Source: Moryella indoligenes (GTDB lineage: Bacteria > Bacillota > Clostridia > Lachnospirales > Lachnospiraceae). From it: 64,000 bases of DNA. The stretch covers positions 1-64,000 of the forward strand of contig NZ_JAUSTO010000001.1 of assembly GCF_030812885.1 (NCBI RefSeq), given 5' to 3'. A program made the position numbers and the translations under genes. This document shows, in pieces, positions 53,277-61,907 of the stretch (positions are counted from its first letter, which is position 1; every line of letters starts with the position of its first letter). Below the pieces are notes generated by a model that was not told the origin of the DNA, made no database searches, and saw only the letters and a list, made by a program, of their open reading frames with translations.

Positions 53277-55085
53277 TCAGATCTGCGGAAGAGCCTCCGC
53301 CATCGGCGCCGCAGCCGGCGTCGGAGCTGTGGGAGCGGGCGCAGCCGCACTTGTCGCCGCTGCTGTGTGTCCCGGACCCGAGTTGACATATTCACTCTCA
53401 TCCGCATCCTGAGAGCGGGGTGAGGGAGCTGCGGGGGCAGTGGAGGCCGCGCTCGTGCCGCGTGTTCCCTCCGCTCCCGGGTAAGCTGCTGAGCCTGTAC
53501 CTGCACCCGGTCGCGCCGGAGACAGCCCTCCCGGATATTCCTCCGTGCTCGCTGCCGCGCTCTCTGTGGGCTGCGGAGACAGCCGCCCCGCGCTGCCGCT
53601 CTCTATGATGCTTCCATCCGGCGCGGTCTCACGGCGGGTGCCCGGCGCGCCGGGCAGGAGATTTCCGTGACTGTCCGTCGGCGGCTCATCATCCGCATCC
53701 GACTCCTCATAGTCATAGAGCGGATTTCCGTGGCTGTCCGTCTCGGGGACAAAGCGGCCGTCCGCATCTGTCGGGTGAAGCGGCCTTCCAAAATCATCGG
53801 TCTCCGGAACGGTATCCCCGTTCTCGTCGGTCTCCTGACTGCTCCTTTTGCCGCTGTCCGCCCTGCTGCTCTCCTCCTCTTCCTCGTCCTCTTCCTGCTC
53901 ACGCTGCTGCTTCTCGTAGCTCTCGTAGCGATACTTTTCCCGATCCGAGGCGATGCGGTTATCAATCTCCCTCACTCTGCCGGAGACCGCATACTCCTGA
54001 TCGGCAAAGAGAAAGGTGTGAAGCTGCTTTACATTGGACTCCAGCGTGTGCGGAAGCACACATGCGCCCTTCTTCCCCATATTGACCTCTCTGCGATCCA
54101 TGGGGAAGCCCAGCGTGCCCGCAATGCTGTACTTCGTCACATTCACCGCGAGATTCATGCCGTCGTCCCACTTGAGACTCGTCGCGACCATGGACAGCAT
54201 ATTTCCGGCGAGATCCGAGAGCGTCTGCGCATCCGCGTGCTTCGCCTTCTCCACACAGAGCTGAATAATCTTCCTCTGTCGCTCCGTTCTCGTGTAGTCA
54301 TTGTCCATGTAGCGCAGGCGTGCGTACGCGACGGCCTGAATTCCATCCAGATGGTTCATGCCCGGGCTCTTCAGCTGCACGGAGCCGATGCCTGTGCCCT
54401 TGACCGTCTCCGTGATGTAGGAATTGATATACTTGAACTCCGCGTTGCTGATATCCACATCCACCCCGCCGAGAATATTGACGCCCGTCGCGACAGCCTT
54501 CCAGTTGAAGGTGATGTAGTCCGTGATATTCAGATCCAGATTCTGGTTCAGCGCCTTGACCGCGAGCTCCGGTCCTCCGATCGCGTAGGCGGCATTGATC
54601 TTGCTGTAGGAGCCGTTTGCGAGTGAGAGGTAGGAGTCGCGGAACACGCTTGCGATCCGTATCTCTCCGTTCTCGCGGTTGATGCTGACAATCATGATGA
54701 CATCGGAATTATTGCCGCGGCCAACTGAGGAATCGCGTGAATCCACACCGAAGGCCGCGATGTTCCAGTAGCCCTTCATCTTCTTGATGTCCTCGCTGGA
54801 GAGCTCCGTATTCTCGACATTTTCCGCCGCGAATTCCAGACGCTGTATCTTGCTGTACTGCTTTAATACATAGCGATAGGCGAAGATGCCCGCGAGCACA
54901 AACAGCTCCAGCACCGCGAGAAGGATGATTCTCCGCACGCGAAGCTCCGCCGCAGAGCGCCTTCTCCGCGGCTTGTCCTGCCAGGCGCGCTCGCGCCCTG
55001 CGCCTCCTGACTCCCGCGCGGTGCCTCTCCTGCGGCTCCTGCCGCGCAGCAGCTCACCCCTCACTTCATTATCCCGATCCTGCAT
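53277..55085 (-). CDS. LytR-CpsA-Psr family glycopolymer ligase with long acidic tail
   Basis: A 602-residue protein. A basic cytoplasmic part (about 1-50, Arg-rich) is followed by one helix (about 52-70) and the LCP domain (about 106-330), with motifs AFGVDSRD, IASVFRDSYL, and YARLRYMDNDYTRTERQRKII. LCP proteins attach teichoic acids or capsules to peptidoglycan. After ~375 comes a Glu-rich stretch, then about five 9-11-residue units of the form TDxxGxxxP (about 418-480), then a Pro/Ser/Ala-rich tail. ATG 55085 has AGGAG at good distance; a GTG two codons earlier is too close. It is the last gene of the polysaccharide cluster. Confidence 0.9.
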   Translation of the reverse strand: MQDRDNEVRGELLRGRSRRRGTARESGGAGRERAWQDKPRRRRSAAELRVRRIILLAVLELFVLAGIFAYRYVLKQYSKIQRLEFAAENVENTELSSEDIKKMKGYWNIAAFGVDSRDSSVGRGNNSDVIMIVSINRENGEIRIASVFRDSYLSLANGSYSKINAAYAIGGPELAVKALNQNLDLNITDYITFNWKAVATGVNILGGVDVDISNAEFKYINSYITETVKGTGIGSVQLKSPGMNHLDGIQAVAYARLRYMDNDYTRTERQRKIIQLCVEKAKHADAQTLSDLAGNMLSMVATSLKWDDGMNLAVNVTKYSIAGTLGFPMDRREVNMGKKGACVLPHTLESNVKQLHTFLFADQEYAVSGRVREIDNRIASDREKYRYESYEKQQREQEEDEEEEESSRADSGKRSSQETDENGDTVPETDDFGRPLHPTDADGRFVPETDSHGNPLYDYEESDADDEPPTDSHGNLLPGAPGTRRETAPDGSIIESGSAGRLSPQPTESAAASTEEYPGGLSPARPGAGTGSAAYPGAEGTRGTSAASTAPAAPSPRSQDADESEYVNSGPGHTAAATSAAAPAPTAPTPAAAPMAEALPQI

Positions 55086-55138
55086 GAACACTACTCCTCT
55101 GAGGCCCGCATGGGACAGCTGTCTCCCTGCCGCCTCTC

Positions 55139-56545
55139 TCAGTACGCATTTTTATTCACAAACCCGCGAAATATGGTCAGAAACATAATCTTTAAGTCAA
55201 AGCCCAGCGTCCAGTTCTCAATATAGTAGAGATCGTACTCAATCCGCCGCTCAATCGAGGTGTCTCCGCGCAGACCGTTCACCTGTGCCCAGCCGGTGAG
55301 ACCCGGGCGCACCTGATGCTTGATCATGTAGTGCGGAATCTCCTCCCTGAACTTCTCCACGAAAAACGGCCGCTCGGGCCTAGGCCCGACGAGACTCATA
55401 TCCCCCTTCAGGATATTGAAGAACTGCGGCATCTCGTCGATGCTGGTCTTCCGTATGAAGCGACCCACCGCTGTGACCCGCGGATCATGCTTCGTGGTCC
55501 ACTCCTTCCGCTCCTCATCATCGACCTGAAGACGCATGGAGCGGAACTTGTACATGCGGAAGGGCCTCTGATGCAGCCCGACTCTCTCCTGCCTGAAAAT
55601 CACCGGCCCCTCGCTCGTGAGACGCACCAGCAGCGCCGTCACCAGCATGACGGGCGAGAAGAGGATGATGCCGACCAGGGCCCCGACAATATCCACCGCC
55701 CGCTTCACCGCCGCATTGTAAAGCTCCGTCAGCGGAACGTGGCGTATATTGATCACCGGCATCCCGGCGACATCCTCGATATAGGGAATGGTCGGTATGA
55801 CGCCGTAATAATCCGGTATAAACTTCGTGTGCACACCGGACTTCTCGCAGAGCTGCACAATCTCCTTGAGGCGCTCATACTGCTTCAGCGCGAGCGTAAT
55901 CGCGATCTCGTCCAGCACATTGAGATCCAGTATCTCCTGAAGATTATCCACCGTTCCTATGACACGCACGCCGTGGTACTCCGTGCCCCGCTCCTCGCTG
56001 TCGTCAAGAATCCCCCGGATCCTGTAGCCCCACTCCGGATTGGTCAGAATGCGGTCAATATAGCCCTTAGCCGCCGTGCTGTAGCCAATGAGCAGGATCT
56101 GCTTCTGATTAAAGCCCTTTCTCCTGAGCCGCCGCAGCGCCGTGCGTATGAGATTGCGCCCGGCCGTCGTAAATACAATGCTGAGGAGATAGAAGACCAG
56201 AACCAGACGTCTGGAGAAGTGATAGAGATACTGGTTTTTTGAGCCGAGATACAGAACCAGTGTGAAGCACAGCAGCCCTATCGTGTTGACCTTCAGTATA
56301 TTGGCAAATTCTGCCCGCCGCCCGCTGGTGCGCTTCGGCGCGTAGAGCCCGAAGACAGCATTTAAAAGAAGGTAGAGCGGAACGATCAGAATCAGCGCAC
56401 GCAAATACACCGCGAAGGGCAGTATGCCCATTCCCGGATGTGCGGCAAATAAAACGCACCAGGCGCAGAGATACGCGGCTGCGACCAGAATGGCGTCCAG
56501 TACCACATGAAGTCTGTTCAGCTGCTTTTGAAAGTCTTTAATCAT
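55139..56545 (-). CDS. Polyprenyl glycosylphosphotransferase (priming sugar transferase)
   Basis: A 468-residue enzyme expected to load the first sugar phosphate onto undecaprenyl phosphate. About four to five N-terminal helices (to ~130) are followed by a CoA-binding/FlaA1-like domain (about 130-260; QILLIGYSTAAKGYID). The catalytic bacterial sugar transferase domain (about 280-468) has YKFRSMR, KTSIDEMPQFFNILKGDMSLVGPRPERP and PGLTGWAQVNG. No clear ribosome site precedes the ATG (56545). It precedes the LCP gene and follows the glycosyltransferases. Confidence 0.92.
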   Translation of the reverse strand: MIKDFQKQLNRLHVVLDAILVAAAYLCAWCVLFAAHPGMGILPFAVYLRALILIVPLYLLLNAVFGLYAPKRTSGRRAEFANILKVNTIGLLCFTLVLYLGSKNQYLYHFSRRLVLVFYLLSIVFTTAGRNLIRTALRRLRRKGFNQKQILLIGYSTAAKGYIDRILTNPEWGYRIRGILDDSEERGTEYHGVRVIGTVDNLQEILDLNVLDEIAITLALKQYERLKEIVQLCEKSGVHTKFIPDYYGVIPTIPYIEDVAGMPVINIRHVPLTELYNAAVKRAVDIVGALVGIILFSPVMLVTALLVRLTSEGPVIFRQERVGLHQRPFRMYKFRSMRLQVDDEERKEWTTKHDPRVTAVGRFIRKTSIDEMPQFFNILKGDMSLVGPRPERPFFVEKFREEIPHYMIKHQVRPGLTGWAQVNGLRGDTSIERRIEYDLYYIENWTLGFDLKIMFLTIFRGFVNKNAY

Positions 56546-56618
56546 GAGCAAAAGTATAATCCATTTTCCCTGCTTTTACTATGGAAAATGAATCTCTTCC
56601 GGCAAAGATCATAGAAAT

Positions 56619-57617
56619 TTAAGATTCTGTTCCTTCTGTTGCGCCCGCTCTCCGGCCGCGCCGGATGAGATGCTGGAGATATAAAAACGTCCCGATGAGC
56701 ATCTCCCACTGAACTGATAACACCGCTGCGGGCGAAATCCGAGAAAAATCGACCCGGCTCACCCGCCCGAGTCCGCGAAAGCCCTCGGCGGTCCCGGATA
56801 GCCATGCGGAAAGCAGACCCTTCTTCGCAAAGAAAACAGCCTTCACCAGCATCCCCGCGAGTATCCACGGGAAATTCAGGATCAGCTGCCAGTCCGGCAT
56901 ATTCTTGTACAGCAGCCAGATATGGTTCCTTGAGGCGAGCCGAATCTTGAAGGCATTGTACTTAGAGCCGCTGGTTGCGCTGCCGTAGTGGAGCACCCGT
57001 GCCGCCGGACAGTAGCGGTTGTGATAGCCGCAGAGCTTCGCTCTCCAGCCGAGGTCTGTGTCCTCAAGGTAGGCGAAGTGCGCCTCGTCAAAGAGACCCA
57101 GCTGCTTAAGGAGCTCCGTGCGGTAGATTGCCGCTCCCCCGCAGGCGGAGAAGACCTCACAGCTCTCTCTGTAGCGCGCTGCCGGCTCCCCCGTGCCTCT
57201 CTGCCAGGCCCAGCCCGGAAGAGAGAGCGCATCTCCGGCATCATCCACCGCACTGTGATCCTGCGTCCGCAGCATGAGCGCGCTGACAGAAAAGATACGC
57301 GGATGGCGCTCTATCTCACGGAGCAGCATCTCCACAAAGCTTGGAAACACCTCCGTGTCGTTATTCAGAAGTATGACATAGGGCGTCCGCACCTTCCGTA
57401 TTCCCGCGTTGACGCCGCCCGCAAAGCCGAGATTCTCTGTCTCCTGAAGAAAGGGAACGCCCTCTGCCCTGAGCCAGTCGGCACTCCCGTCCCGAGAGGC
57501 ATTTTCCACGACGAGAAGCTCAAAGTCCTGCACAGTCTGGTGTCGCAGCGCGGCGATGCACTGCGGGAGATACCTCATGCCATTGTAATTTGGTATGACT
57601 ACGGTCACGCGCTTCAT
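56619..57617 (-). CDS. Family 2 glycosyltransferase (rhamnosyltransferase-like)
   Basis: A 332-residue GT2 enzyme. VTVVIPNYNGMRYLPQCI opens the nucleotide-sugar domain, LLNNDTEVFP contains the DxD-like motif (about 83-92), and ACGGAAIYRTELL and YLEDTDLGWRAKLCGY are typical of WbbL-like transferases. A hydrophobic part near 235-275 may attach it to the membrane. Its ATG overlaps the stop of the larger glycosyltransferase by four bases. Donor and acceptor sugars cannot be told. Confidence 0.88.
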   Translation of the reverse strand: MKRVTVVIPNYNGMRYLPQCIAALRHQTVQDFELLVVENASRDGSADWLRAEGVPFLQETENLGFAGGVNAGIRKVRTPYVILLNNDTEVFPSFVEMLLREIERHPRIFSVSALMLRTQDHSAVDDAGDALSLPGWAWQRGTGEPAARYRESCEVFSACGGAAIYRTELLKQLGLFDEAHFAYLEDTDLGWRAKLCGYHNRYCPAARVLHYGSATSGSKYNAFKIRLASRNHIWLLYKNMPDWQLILNFPWILAGMLVKAVFFAKKGLLSAWLSGTAEGFRGLGRVSRVDFSRISPAAVLSVQWEMLIGTFLYLQHLIRRGRRAGATEGTES

Positions 57618-59824
57618 AGGTATTTTTCTATCCCTTCGATGTGATAGGGCTCTCCGATTTGTTCCTTGTCGAGATCCCGCAGTGAGAAGTTCGATTTTCT
57701 GAGCGTCAGATTCGGATTGTAGTAGGGATCCCCGCTCCTTAAAATATCCGGCCAGCGCTTCATGAAGCAGGCTATCTCCCGGTTGAAGCGCTCCACCTTC
57801 TCCGGCGTGTCCTCCAGCCCCCGCGACTTCGACTCATAGTGATGCAGCAGCGCATAGGGATTGTAGACCACCAGCTTTCCGGCCGCCCTGAGCTTTAAGC
57901 ACAGGTCAATATCATTGAACGCGACGGCGAGCTCCTCCGTGAAGCCGCCGACTGAGAGAAAGAGCTGTTTCTTTGTGAGCAGGCAGGCCGCCGTCACCGC
58001 AGAGTAGTCCTGCGCAGTCACTGCGCGGTGAAAATAGCTGTTCTGCAGCTCGTGAAGACCGATAAAGGTATGTCCCGCGATGCCGCCGAAGCCGATCACC
58101 ACACCCGCGTGCTGCACTGTGTCGTCCTCATAGAGCAGCCGGCAGCCGACCGCGCCGACATCGGGACGCTGCGCGTAGCCCAGAAGCTCCCGCACGGTAT
58201 CCGGATTGATGAGCTCCACATCGTTATTCATAAAGAGGAGATACTCTCCCCGCGCCGACTGCACGCCGAAGTTATTGATGGCAGAGAAATTGAAGGGGCC
58301 CTCCCAGCGCACCACTCTCACCGCGGGGAGCTCCCGCTGTATCCGCTCGTAGTAGTCCCAGGTCTTCTGCTCCGTGGAGTTATTTTCCACCACGATGAAC
58401 TCCAGATTTTTATAGCTTCCCCGCTCCAGCAGGGAGCGAATTGCCGTGTCAAGATCCTCCGTGTGGTCCTTATTGGGGATGATGACAGACACCAGCGGCT
58501 CCTCGGAAAGCGCAAAAATCGTGTGGTAGATGCCATAATCCACACCCTTCCGGATCTCCGATATCTTAATCTCCGGCCACACCCTCTTGTAGTGCGCACG
58601 TATGGCGCGCGCACCCGCCTCGAAGGCATAGAGCTTGCTCTCCGGATTGGAGGCAGTCGAGTTCATGTGACAGCGCCAGTGATAGAGCACCTCCGGAATG
58701 TGGACAATGCGCTCCGCCTGCTCTGTCACGCGGAGTATAAAATCATAGTCCTGCGCGCCGTCGTAGGCAGAATCGAAAATCCCGATTTTCTCCTGAAGGC
58801 TCTTCTTCACCACAAAGAGGTGGCAGATGTAGTTGACGCTCGTCAGCATATCCTGATTGAAGTCCGGCTTGAAGTTCGGGTCAAAGAGCGAGCCGCCGTC
58901 CATATCGAGCTTGTCCTCGTCGGAATAGAGGCAGTCGCAGCCCGGGTTCGCCTCAATTGCCCTTTTGCAGGCATAGAGCGCGTGCTCCGGCAGAACATCG
59001 TCGTGGTCACAGAGGACAATGAAATCTCCCTTCGCCATCTGAAGTGCGGCATTGGTATTGCCGGAGATGCCCCGGTTCTCCCCGAGCAGCTCATAGCGCA
59101 CCCGCGCATCCCGCGACGCATAGTGCTGAAGCAGCGCCCCCTTGTCTCTTCCTCTCGGGCTGCCGTCCGCAATGCAGACCTCTAGCTTCGGGTAGCTCTG
59201 CCTGAGTATCGAGTCCAGCAGCTCCCTAAGATACTGATCCGGCGTCGCATAGACCGGAATGACAATGGAAAAGAGCGGGTCGCTCTCCCGCACCGCCTCT
59301 GCCCGCTGCCGCAGAAGCTCCGCCTCTGTGGGCCTTGTCTTCTCGTACCACTCCGCGTACTCATAGTCGCTGTCTATGCCCTCAAGCTTGTTCTTTGACT
59401 TCAGGATGAGCGCCCGGAGGCCGTGCTTCTGAAAGTAGGAGAGAGCGACGCGCGCAGTCTCCATATTGCAGAGATCGCGCAGCTTCTCCATGCGCTTGTG
59501 CGCGACACTTGCCCGTTTCCCTATGAGCTCCTCGTTGTATTTGATGCGCGCCGTGCGCCCCTCGCAGCGGATCACCAGCCAGTAGTTCCTGCCGCGCTCG
59601 TAGGGAAACCGGATGTCAAAGCCGAGATCACGATCCACAACGCGCTTATAGTAGATCTGACTCACATCGTCGCGGCGGGTGGACACGATCTTAAATTCAA
59701 TTGGCTGACGGTTTCCGTCCAGCACTGTATAGAGCACCGCGGACTCCGGCCTTTTCCCCACAACCCAGCCGTTCAGAGTGATGTAGTTCTCCCGTATTCG
59801 CACAACATCTATCTTATACTTCAT
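57614..59824 (-). CDS. Tandem family 2 glycosyltransferase
   Basis: A 736-residue protein with an N-terminal ~170-residue beta-rich part of the kind seen in large capsule glycosyltransferases. Two GT2 domains follow. The first starts at about 180 (FSIVIPVYATPDQYLREL, LCDHDDVLPEHAL, SDEDKLD). The second starts at about 440 (VSVIIPNKDHTEDLDTAI, LFMNNDVELINPD, AFNDIDLCLKLRAAG). Two catalytic domains could make a repeating or two-sugar step. It is tightly linked to the single-domain GT2 downstream and lies 33 bases after the GtrB-like gene. Confidence 0.88.
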   Translation of the reverse strand: MKYKIDVVRIRENYITLNGWVVGKRPESAVLYTVLDGNRQPIEFKIVSTRRDDVSQIYYKRVVDRDLGFDIRFPYERGRNYWLVIRCEGRTARIKYNEELIGKRASVAHKRMEKLRDLCNMETARVALSYFQKHGLRALILKSKNKLEGIDSDYEYAEWYEKTRPTEAELLRQRAEAVRESDPLFSIVIPVYATPDQYLRELLDSILRQSYPKLEVCIADGSPRGRDKGALLQHYASRDARVRYELLGENRGISGNTNAALQMAKGDFIVLCDHDDVLPEHALYACKRAIEANPGCDCLYSDEDKLDMDGGSLFDPNFKPDFNQDMLTSVNYICHLFVVKKSLQEKIGIFDSAYDGAQDYDFILRVTEQAERIVHIPEVLYHWRCHMNSTASNPESKLYAFEAGARAIRAHYKRVWPEIKISEIRKGVDYGIYHTIFALSEEPLVSVIIPNKDHTEDLDTAIRSLLERGSYKNLEFIVVENNSTEQKTWDYYERIQRELPAVRVVRWEGPFNFSAINNFGVQSARGEYLLFMNNDVELINPDTVRELLGYAQRPDVGAVGCRLLYEDDTVQHAGVVIGFGGIAGHTFIGLHELQNSYFHRAVTAQDYSAVTAACLLTKKQLFLSVGGFTEELAVAFNDIDLCLKLRAAGKLVVYNPYALLHHYESKSRGLEDTPEKVERFNREIACFMKRWPDILRSGDPYYNPNLTLRKSNFSLRDLDKEQIGEPYHIEGIEKYL

Positions 59825-59857
59825 ACCGCTTCCTTTTCCTGTTCATTTGCCCCTCGT

Positions 59858-60790
59858 TCAGAAGTTCAGACGCTCCTCCTCCACAACCAGCGGACGCCGC
59901 ATCACGCGCTGATTGATGGTCAGCACATACTCCCCCATCATGCCGATAAAGAAGATGATGACGGAGCCCAGAAAGAGCATGCCGATGAGCAGCGGCGCGA
60001 GACCTGCCTGAAAGCGATCCCAGTACATGAGCTTCATGACGAGGTAAATGATGGCGATCACCGTGCTGGTCACCATCGTGATCCCCCCCACAAAGGTCGC
60101 GAGCCGCAGGCCGAATTTCGTGTAGGAGGTGATGGAGAGCATCGCCGCATCGTAGAGCTTATAAAAATTATTGCTGGTCTTTCCCGCCCGGCGCTTCGGC
60201 TGATCGTAGGGAATCTCCTTCCGCCTGTAGCCGAGCTCCGCGACGATACCGCGGAGAAAGGGCGTGGGATCGTCGAGCTCCCGCAGCACCTCAATAAAAT
60301 GTCTGTCGTAGAGACCAAAGCCCGTGAAGTGCTCGATCTGATCCACCTCGGAGAGTCGCCGTATCCACTTGTAGTACTCGCTCCTCAGCCAGTACATGAG
60401 CGGATTTTCCTCGCTGTGCGTCTTGATGCCGATGGCGATTTTATAGCCCTCCTCCCACGCGGCGACATACTTTGCGATCATCTCCGGCGGATCCTGGAAA
60501 TCCGCCGCCATGAGCACAGTCGCATCCCCGTCGGACTGAAGCATCGCATAGTAGGGGGAGTTGAACTGTCCGAAATTCTTCGCGTTGAATATCGCCTTGA
60601 TCTTCGGATTCCCGGCGCAGAGCACACGTATCCTGTCTCTCGTTCCGTCCTGGGAGTCGTTGTCTATGAGCAGGAGCTCATAGTCGTAATCCGGAAGCTG
60701 TTCATGAAACAGCTGCTCCACAGCCGCCGTGATCGGCCCGACATTTTCCTCCTCATTGTAACAGGGAATTACCACACTGATTTTCTTCAT
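59858..60790 (-). CDS. GtrB/DPM1-like polyprenyl-phosphate glycosyltransferase
   Basis: A 310-residue GT2 enzyme (ISVVIPCYNEEENVGPITAAV; LMAADFQDPPEMI) with two C-terminal transmembrane helices (about 232-253 and 265-288). Such proteins charge polyprenyl phosphate with a sugar used later outside the membrane. No matching flippase or GT-C enzyme is in the window. ATG 60790 has GAGAGGG upstream and gives the family start; 11 extra open codons upstream are ignored. Confidence 0.88.
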   Translation of the reverse strand: MKKISVVIPCYNEEENVGPITAAVEQLFHEQLPDYDYELLLIDNDSQDGTRDRIRVLCAGNPKIKAIFNAKNFGQFNSPYYAMLQSDGDATVLMAADFQDPPEMIAKYVAAWEEGYKIAIGIKTHSEENPLMYWLRSEYYKWIRRLSEVDQIEHFTGFGLYDRHFIEVLRELDDPTPFLRGIVAELGYRRKEIPYDQPKRRAGKTSNNFYKLYDAAMLSITSYTKFGLRLATFVGGITMVTSTVIAIIYLVMKLMYWDRFQAGLAPLLIGMLFLGSVIIFFIGMMGEYVLTINQRVMRRPLVVEEERLNF

Positions 60791-60830
60791 CTGCCCTCTC
60801 TTCACCTTGGCATCACCTGACAAAGCCGCC

Positions 60831-61895
60831 TCACGGCTTCACCATCACCTTGACCAGATCCTCCCGCTTATTCCGCATCAGCTCCAGCCCGTCCGCAATG
60901 CGGTCGAAGCCCGAAAGCTCATGCGTCACCAGCTTCCCCGGCTGTATTCTCCCGTACTGCACCATCTTCATAAGTCGCTCAATCCGCGCCCTGCCGCCGC
61001 GGCAGAGCTCCAGCTTCACGGTCTTTCCCGCCATGCCTCTTCCGCCGGAGAACTTTGGAATTTCCATGGCACCCTCTCCCGGAAAATGCTTCAGGTTCAC
61101 CACCCGGCCTATGCCGTAGCGCACCATATCAATCGCCTGCGGGAGCGCGCTGTCGTCGCCGCCGCAGATAATCACCGCATCTGCACCGATGCCACCGGTT
61201 CGCCCGAGAACCTGCGCGGCGATATCCCCCTCCCGGTAGCTCAGCACCTCATTTGCGCCGAATTCCTTTGCGAGCCGCACGCTCACCGCGCGCGTCCCGA
61301 CCGCAAGAATTCTCGCCGCACCCATGAGCGCCGCCCCCTGCACCGCCATGAGGCCTATCGCTCCGATTCCAAGCACCACGACCGTATCTCCAACGCGTAT
61401 CTCCGCGGACTCTGCGCCGGTGAAGCCGGTTGTCACCACGTCCACGCACATGAGCGCATCCTTCAGAGAGACCCCCTCCGGAATATGTGCGAGCGTCGTA
61501 TCCGCATCCGCGATCGCAAAGCGCTCCGCAAAGACGCCCGGTATGCTCCTGCCCAGTGCATTTCCCGAGAAGGGCCTCCCGGCGTGACGGTCATTGCCCT
61601 CCTGTATCGCCGTCTCGCGCCAGTCCGGCGTGATGGCCGGAACCGCCACGAGCTCTCCCGGCCGAAAATCCCGGACCCCGGACGCGACCTCTACGACCCG
61701 CGCCACGCACTCGTGTCCCAGAATCAGATTCTCCGGCTTTCTGGAGCCAGTCCCGTACACGGTATTCACATCGGAGGTGCAGGGCGCCATGGCAAGCGGT
61801 GTGAGTATGGCCCCGTAGGGCTCCTTAAGCTCCGGCTCCGGCGCATGCTCTGTGATCTCTGCGACGCCTCTTTTCTTCAGAATAAATGCTCTCAT
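60831..61895 (-). CDS. Zinc-dependent secondary-alcohol-type dehydrogenase (TbADH-like MDR)
   Basis: A 354-residue medium-chain dehydrogenase strikingly like the Thermoanaerobacter secondary alcohol dehydrogenase. Shared blocks are LAMAPCTSD, ILGHE, VPAITPDWR, LAHIPE and TTGF. Zinc ligands Cys39, His61, Glu62 and Asp152 are in place. The Rossmann motif is LGIGAIGLMAV, and GTR at about 200-202 replaces GSR of the NADP-dependent enzyme. It lies between a C-methyltransferase and a GtrB-like gene in one direction with short gaps, so a role in making an unusual sugar or alcohol substituent is possible. Its family otherwise works on small alcohols and ketones. Confidence 0.88.
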   Translation of the reverse strand: MRAFILKKRGVAEITEHAPEPELKEPYGAILTPLAMAPCTSDVNTVYGTGSRKPENLILGHECVARVVEVASGVRDFRPGELVAVPAITPDWRETAIQEGNDRHAGRPFSGNALGRSIPGVFAERFAIADADTTLAHIPEGVSLKDALMCVDVVTTGFTGAESAEIRVGDTVVVLGIGAIGLMAVQGAALMGAARILAVGTRAVSVRLAKEFGANEVLSYREGDIAAQVLGRTGGIGADAVIICGGDDSALPQAIDMVRYGIGRVVNLKHFPGEGAMEIPKFSGGRGMAGKTVKLELCRGGRARIERLMKMVQYGRIQPGKLVTHELSGFDRIADGLELMRNKREDLVKVMVKP

Positions 61896-61907
61896 GCTCT
61901 CACTTCC

